Source: Chromatiales bacterium
GTDB taxonomy: Bacteria; Pseudomonadota; Gammaproteobacteria; Chromatiales; Chromatiaceae
Direction of reading: 5' to 3'
DNA: 9,798 nt
Assembly (NCBI GenBank): GCA_024639625.1
Contig: JAHEIA010000046.1
Span: 1 to 9,798 of the forward strand
Program-made: the position numbers and the translations under genes
The notes under the pieces: generated by a model
What the model was told of the DNA's origin: nothing
Databases searched by the model: none
What the model saw: the letters and a program-made list of their open reading frames with translations, nothing else
In this document: piece after piece, positions 7,486 through 9,798 of the stretch
Layout: every line of letters starts with the position of its first letter
How positions within the stretch are numbered: position 1 is the first letter of the stretch

Positions 7486-7491
7486 GGAGAG
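7486..7491 (+). promoter_or_regulatory. Ribosome binding site of serC
   Basis: GGAGAG, with the GGAG core ending 7 nt before the serC ATG at 7497. It is the strongest Shine-Dalgarno in the window. It lies in the 23-bp gyrA-serC gap, which has no room for a full promoter apart from one overlapping the end of gyrA. This supports a gyrA-serC transcript. Confidence 0.75.
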
Positions 7492-7496
7492 ATACG

Positions 7497-8579
7497 ATGT
7501 CGCGAGCTTTTAATTTTAGCGCGGGTCCCGCTATGTTGCCGGCCGAGGTGTTGGAACAAGCGCGGGAGGAGATGCTCGACTGGCATGGCAGCGGGATGTC
7601 GGTGATGGAAATGAGCCATCGCGGCAAGCAGTTCATGTCGATCGCCGAGCAGGCGGAAGCGGACCTGCGGGAGTTGATGAAGATCCCGGCAGAATACAAG
7701 GTACTGTTTCTGCAGGGCGGCGCCAGCATCCAGTTCGCGATGGTTCCCCTGAATCTGCTTGGCGGCAAGTCCAACGCAGACTATTTCAATACCGGTTCCT
7801 GGTCGAAAAAGGCGATTGCCGAGGCGAAGAAATTCTGTGAAGTGGACCTGGTGGCTTCCTCGGAGGCGGATAAATTCACCAGCGTGCCACTGCAGAGCGA
7901 GTGGCAGTTGAATCCCGACGCCGCTTATGTGCACTACACGCCGAACGAGACCATCGGTGGCGTCGAGTTTCCTTCCATCCCCGATGTGGGGGACGTTCCT
8001 TTGGTCGCGGATATGTCCTCGACGATCCTTTCGCGCCCGATCGATGTCTCCAAATTCGGCGTTATCTACGCCGGTGCGCAGAAGAACATCGGACCTGCCG
8101 GGCTGACGGTGGTGATCGTGCGCGAAGACCTGATCGGCGGAGCGGCTCCCGGAACACCGGCTATGTTGGACTACCGAACCCATGCCGAGAGCGGCTCGAT
8201 GTACAATACCCCGCCCACCTACAGTTGGTATCTCGCCGGCCTGGTGTTTCAGTGGCTGAAGCGCAACGGTGGTTTGGAGGCGGCTGCGGAGCGCAACAAG
8301 CGCAAGGCGGAGATGCTGTACGCGGCGATCGATCAGTCGGTGTTTTACGCCAACCCGGTCGATCACAGCTGCCGATCCTGGATGAACGTGCCGTTCACAC
8401 TGGCAAACCCCGGACTCGACAAGACCTTTCTCGCGGAAGCGGATGCCATGCAACTGGTGACGCTGAAGGGCCACCGTTCGGTCGGCGGCATGCGCGCGAG
8501 CATCTATAACGCGATGCCCGAGGAGGGCGTAAAGGCCTTGATCGGCTTCATGCTGGGTTTCGAAAAGCGCTACGCTTGA
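7497..8579 (+). CDS. serC: Phosphoserine aminotransferase
   Basis: SerC is a class V, fold type I PLP enzyme (EC 2.6.1.52) that transaminates 3-phosphohydroxypyruvate with glutamate to give phosphoserine. It also serves 4-phosphohydroxythreonine in pyridoxal phosphate synthesis. The 360 residues (E. coli 362) begin with the typical [11 protein letters not shown]. Visible landmarks are SHRGK (40-44) with the substrate-binding Arg, [14 protein letters not shown] (71-84), W102 for stacking on [15 protein letters not shown] (147-158), the PLP Asp in VADMSS (D172), the Schiff-base Lys K196 in [12 protein letters not shown], and [13 protein letters not shown] further on. The C-terminus has [17 protein letters not shown], also conserved. 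The start is fixed by GGAGAG upstream. It is probably translated from a gyrA-led message. The serA-type gene that would feed it its substrate follows 121 bp downstream, making a serine-synthesis pair. Confidence 0.98.
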   Translation: MSRAFNFSAGPAMLPAEVLEQAREEMLDWHGSGMSVMEMSHRGKQFMSIAEQAEADLRELMKIPAEYKVLFLQGGASIQFAMVPLNLLGGKSNADYFNTGSWSKKAIAEAKKFCEVDLVASSEADKFTSVPLQSEWQLNPDAAYVHYTPNETIGGVEFPSIPDVGDVPLVADMSSTILSRPIDVSKFGVIYAGAQKNIGPAGLTVVIVREDLIGGAAPGTPAMLDYRTHAESGSMYNTPPTYSWYLAGLVFQWLKRNGGLEAAAERNKRKAEMLYAAIDQSVFYANPVDHSCRSWMNVPFTLANPGLDKTFLAEADAMQLVTLKGHRSVGGMRASIYNAMPEEGVKALIGFMLGFEKRYA

Positions 8580-8589
8580 AGCCCGTGCG

Positions 8590-8648
8590 GCAGGGCCTGC
8601 GCCGGATGTCTCGGCTCAGCCGGGAACACCGCTCCGGCGAGGCGCCGG
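8590..8648. repeat. Three short hairpins in the serC-serA gap
   Basis: Three perfect palindromic elements follow serC in close order: GCAGGGCCTGC (8590-8600, 5-bp arms), CGGCTCAGCCG (8612-8622, 5-bp arms around one base), and CCGGCG-AGG-CGCCGG (8634-8648, 6-bp arms, 3-nt loop). None is followed by a T-run, so they are not textbook rho-independent terminators. They could slow polymerase, protect the serC message 3' end, or be a chance outcome of high GC. Confidence 0.5.
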
Positions 8649-8679
8649 CTGGCGTGCTTTGGGTGGGGCTCGAAAAAAC

Positions 8680-8709
8680 TTGATATAGATTCGATGAATT
8701 ATGTATAAG
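8680..8709 (+). promoter_or_regulatory. Candidate serA promoter overlapping the start codon
   Basis: A sudden AT-rich tract follows the hairpin cluster. An extended -10, TGATATAGA (hexamer 8684-8689), would start transcription near 8696, only a few bases before the serA ATG at 8701. Alternatively TTGATA (8680-8685) and TATAAG (8704-8709) form a -35/-10 pair with an 18-bp spacer, but transcription would then begin inside the gene. No Shine-Dalgarno is visible. A TGA in the serA frame at 8695-8697 rules out any upstream start. Confidence 0.4.
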
Positions 8710-9798
8710 ATACTGACTTTAAATAATATTTCTCTGGCTGGATTGGACCGTCTTCCACGCGATATGTACGAGGTCGCGTCCGAGATCGCGCATCCTGACG
8801 CCGTACTGGTTCGCTCCTTCAATATGCACTCGATGGAGATTCCTCCCTCGGTGAAGGCCATCGGGCGAGCCGGAGCGGGAGTCAACAACATCCCGGTCGA
8901 CAGCATGAGCGAGCGCGGCGTTGCGGTGTTCAACGCCCCCGGAGCGAACGCAAATGCGGTCAAGGAACTGGTGGTTGCCGGCATGCTCATCGCCGCAAGA
9001 AACATCATACAGGGCTGGTCGTTCGCCAGCGGGTTGGCGGGCGACGACCAGGCGGTGCGTGAGAACGTAGAAAAAGGCAAGAAGCAATTCGTCGGTTTCG
9101 AGCTTCCCGGACGCACCCTCGGCGTGATCGGGCTTGGCGCCATCGGTGTCCAGGTGGCGAATGCGGCGCGCGCCCTGGGCATGAACGTGATCGGATACGA
9201 CCCGACCATCACGGTGCAACGGGCCTGGCAGTTGTCTGCCGACGTGCAGCAGGCGCTCAGCGTCGACGATCTGTTGGCCCGCGTCGATTTCGTCTCCTTC
9301 CATGTCCCGCTGACCGACGATACCCGCCACATGATAAACGCCACCCGCCTCAAGCTGATGCGGAAGGGGGCGGTGATTCTAAACTTTGCACGCAATGGAA
9401 TCGTCGATGACGAGGCGGTCGGCGATGCTTTGGATGCGGGACAACTTTATGCATACGTCTGCGACTTTCCCAACACCCGTCTCAAGAACCACGCGCGGGT
9501 GGTGGCTCTGCCGCATATCGGGGCTTCGACCAAGGAGGCGGAGGACAACTGCGCGATCATGGTGGCGGATCAGGTTCGGGATTACCTGGAAAACGGGAAT
9601 ATTCATAATGCCGTCAACTTCCCGGAGATCAATCTGCCGCGCAACGGTGGCTATCGAATCGCCATCGTCAACTCGAATGTGCCCAATATGGTGGCGCAGA
9701 TTTCGACCGATCTCGGTGAGGCGAACCTGAATATCGTAGATCTTTTGAACAAATCCAGAGGCGGTGTCGCCTGCACCTTGATTGACCTTGATCGAGCC
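8701..9798 (+). CDS. serA: D-3-phosphoglycerate dehydrogenase family protein, 3' end cut by window edge
   Basis: A D-2-hydroxyacid dehydrogenase expected to oxidise 3-phosphoglycerate to 3-phosphohydroxypyruvate with NAD (EC 1.1.1.95), the step before SerC. The 366 residues shown lack only a short C-terminus. The order is a split catalytic domain (RAGAGVNNIP, 56-65; NAPGANANAVKELV, 78-91), then the NAD domain with GLGAIG at 144-149 and the cofactor-selecting acidic end GYDP (D167). Catalytic Arg231 lies in NFARNGIVDD and His272 in LPHIGAST. An ACT-like domain begins near YRIAIVNSNVPNM (318-330). The usual catalytic Glu segment DVFPxEP is replaced by CDFPNTR (254-260), and the Arg motif has Asn where Gly is common. 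This resembles a distinct short, ACT-containing branch of PGDHs rather than the E. coli type. Start at 8701 is forced by an in-frame stop at 8695. Position after serC supports a role in serine synthesis. Confidence 0.88.
   Translation, partial: MYKILTLNNISLAGLDRLPRDMYEVASEIAHPDAVLVRSFNMHSMEIPPSVKAIGRAGAGVNNIPVDSMSERGVAVFNAPGANANAVKELVVAGMLIAARNIIQGWSFASGLAGDDQAVRENVEKGKKQFVGFELPGRTLGVIGLGAIGVQVANAARALGMNVIGYDPTITVQRAWQLSADVQQALSVDDLLARVDFVSFHVPLTDDTRHMINATRLKLMRKGAVILNFARNGIVDDEAVGDALDAGQLYAYVCDFPNTRLKNHARVVALPHIGASTKEAEDNCAIMVADQVRDYLENGNIHNAVNFPEINLPRNGGYRIAIVNSNVPNMVAQISTDLGEANLNIVDLLNKSRGGVACTLIDLDRA

Noticed and set aside
7479..8474. Long minus-strand open frame opposite serC
   Set aside because: It is antisense to an unmistakable serC, with shadow-type composition and no family signature.
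8704..8709. TATAAG with TTGATA (18-bp spacer) as the main serA promoter
   Set aside because: It would start transcription downstream of the conserved N-terminal codons MYKILTLNNIS, so it cannot express the full-length protein. The overlapping extended -10 at 8684-8689 is preferred.

Overview
The window is eight chromosomal housekeeping genes from a high-GC gammaproteobacterium. I infer this from the gene order, UbiG (aerobic ubiquinone synthesis), a YciK-type SDR next to ubiG, and a GyrA that is residue-numbered like E. coli GyrA through the active site. The backbone yciK - [variable gene] - ubiG - amidohydrolase - mtnA - gyrA - serC matches the order I know from Pseudomonas aeruginosa (PA3173 to PA3167). 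No mobile element, tRNA, rRNA or CRISPR array is visible. The genus cannot be told from this window; a non-Pseudomonas lineage is likely because two positions differ from Pseudomonas.

Layout. The left block (1-3615) is all on the minus strand. Read 5' to 3' it holds an MTA/SAH deaminase-type amidohydrolase (mtaD), ubiG, a divergent squalene/phytoene synthase-family protein, and yciK, which runs off the left edge. A 74-bp divergent gap (3616-3689) separates it from the right block on the plus strand: mtnA, gyrA, serC, and a phosphoglycerate dehydrogenase (serA type) that runs off the right edge about 20-30 residues short of its expected end. No gene-free stretch exceeds 300 bases.

How the genes work together. 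mtaD and mtnA are divergent neighbours and fit the deaminating branch of methionine salvage (MTA to methylthioinosine, then, after a phosphorylase not seen here, methylthioribose-1-P to methylthioribulose-1-P). UbiG makes SAH, which some mtaD-family enzymes also deaminate. serC and the serA-type gene supply consecutive steps of serine synthesis, and serC sits 23 bp behind gyrA, so it is probably co-transcribed with it.

The points worth a second look are these: the synthase-like gene occupies the slot usually held by mupP and has lost several canonical aspartates; gyrA carries a sharply AT-rich 75-bp patch and a non-canonical GyrA box; the serA-type enzyme lacks the usual catalytic Glu and may be translated from a nearly leaderless mRNA; and the visible YciK fragment has Asp where the catalytic Ser is expected. 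I see no undescribed multi-gene system. The best candidate for new biology is the synthase-like protein in the ubiG cluster.
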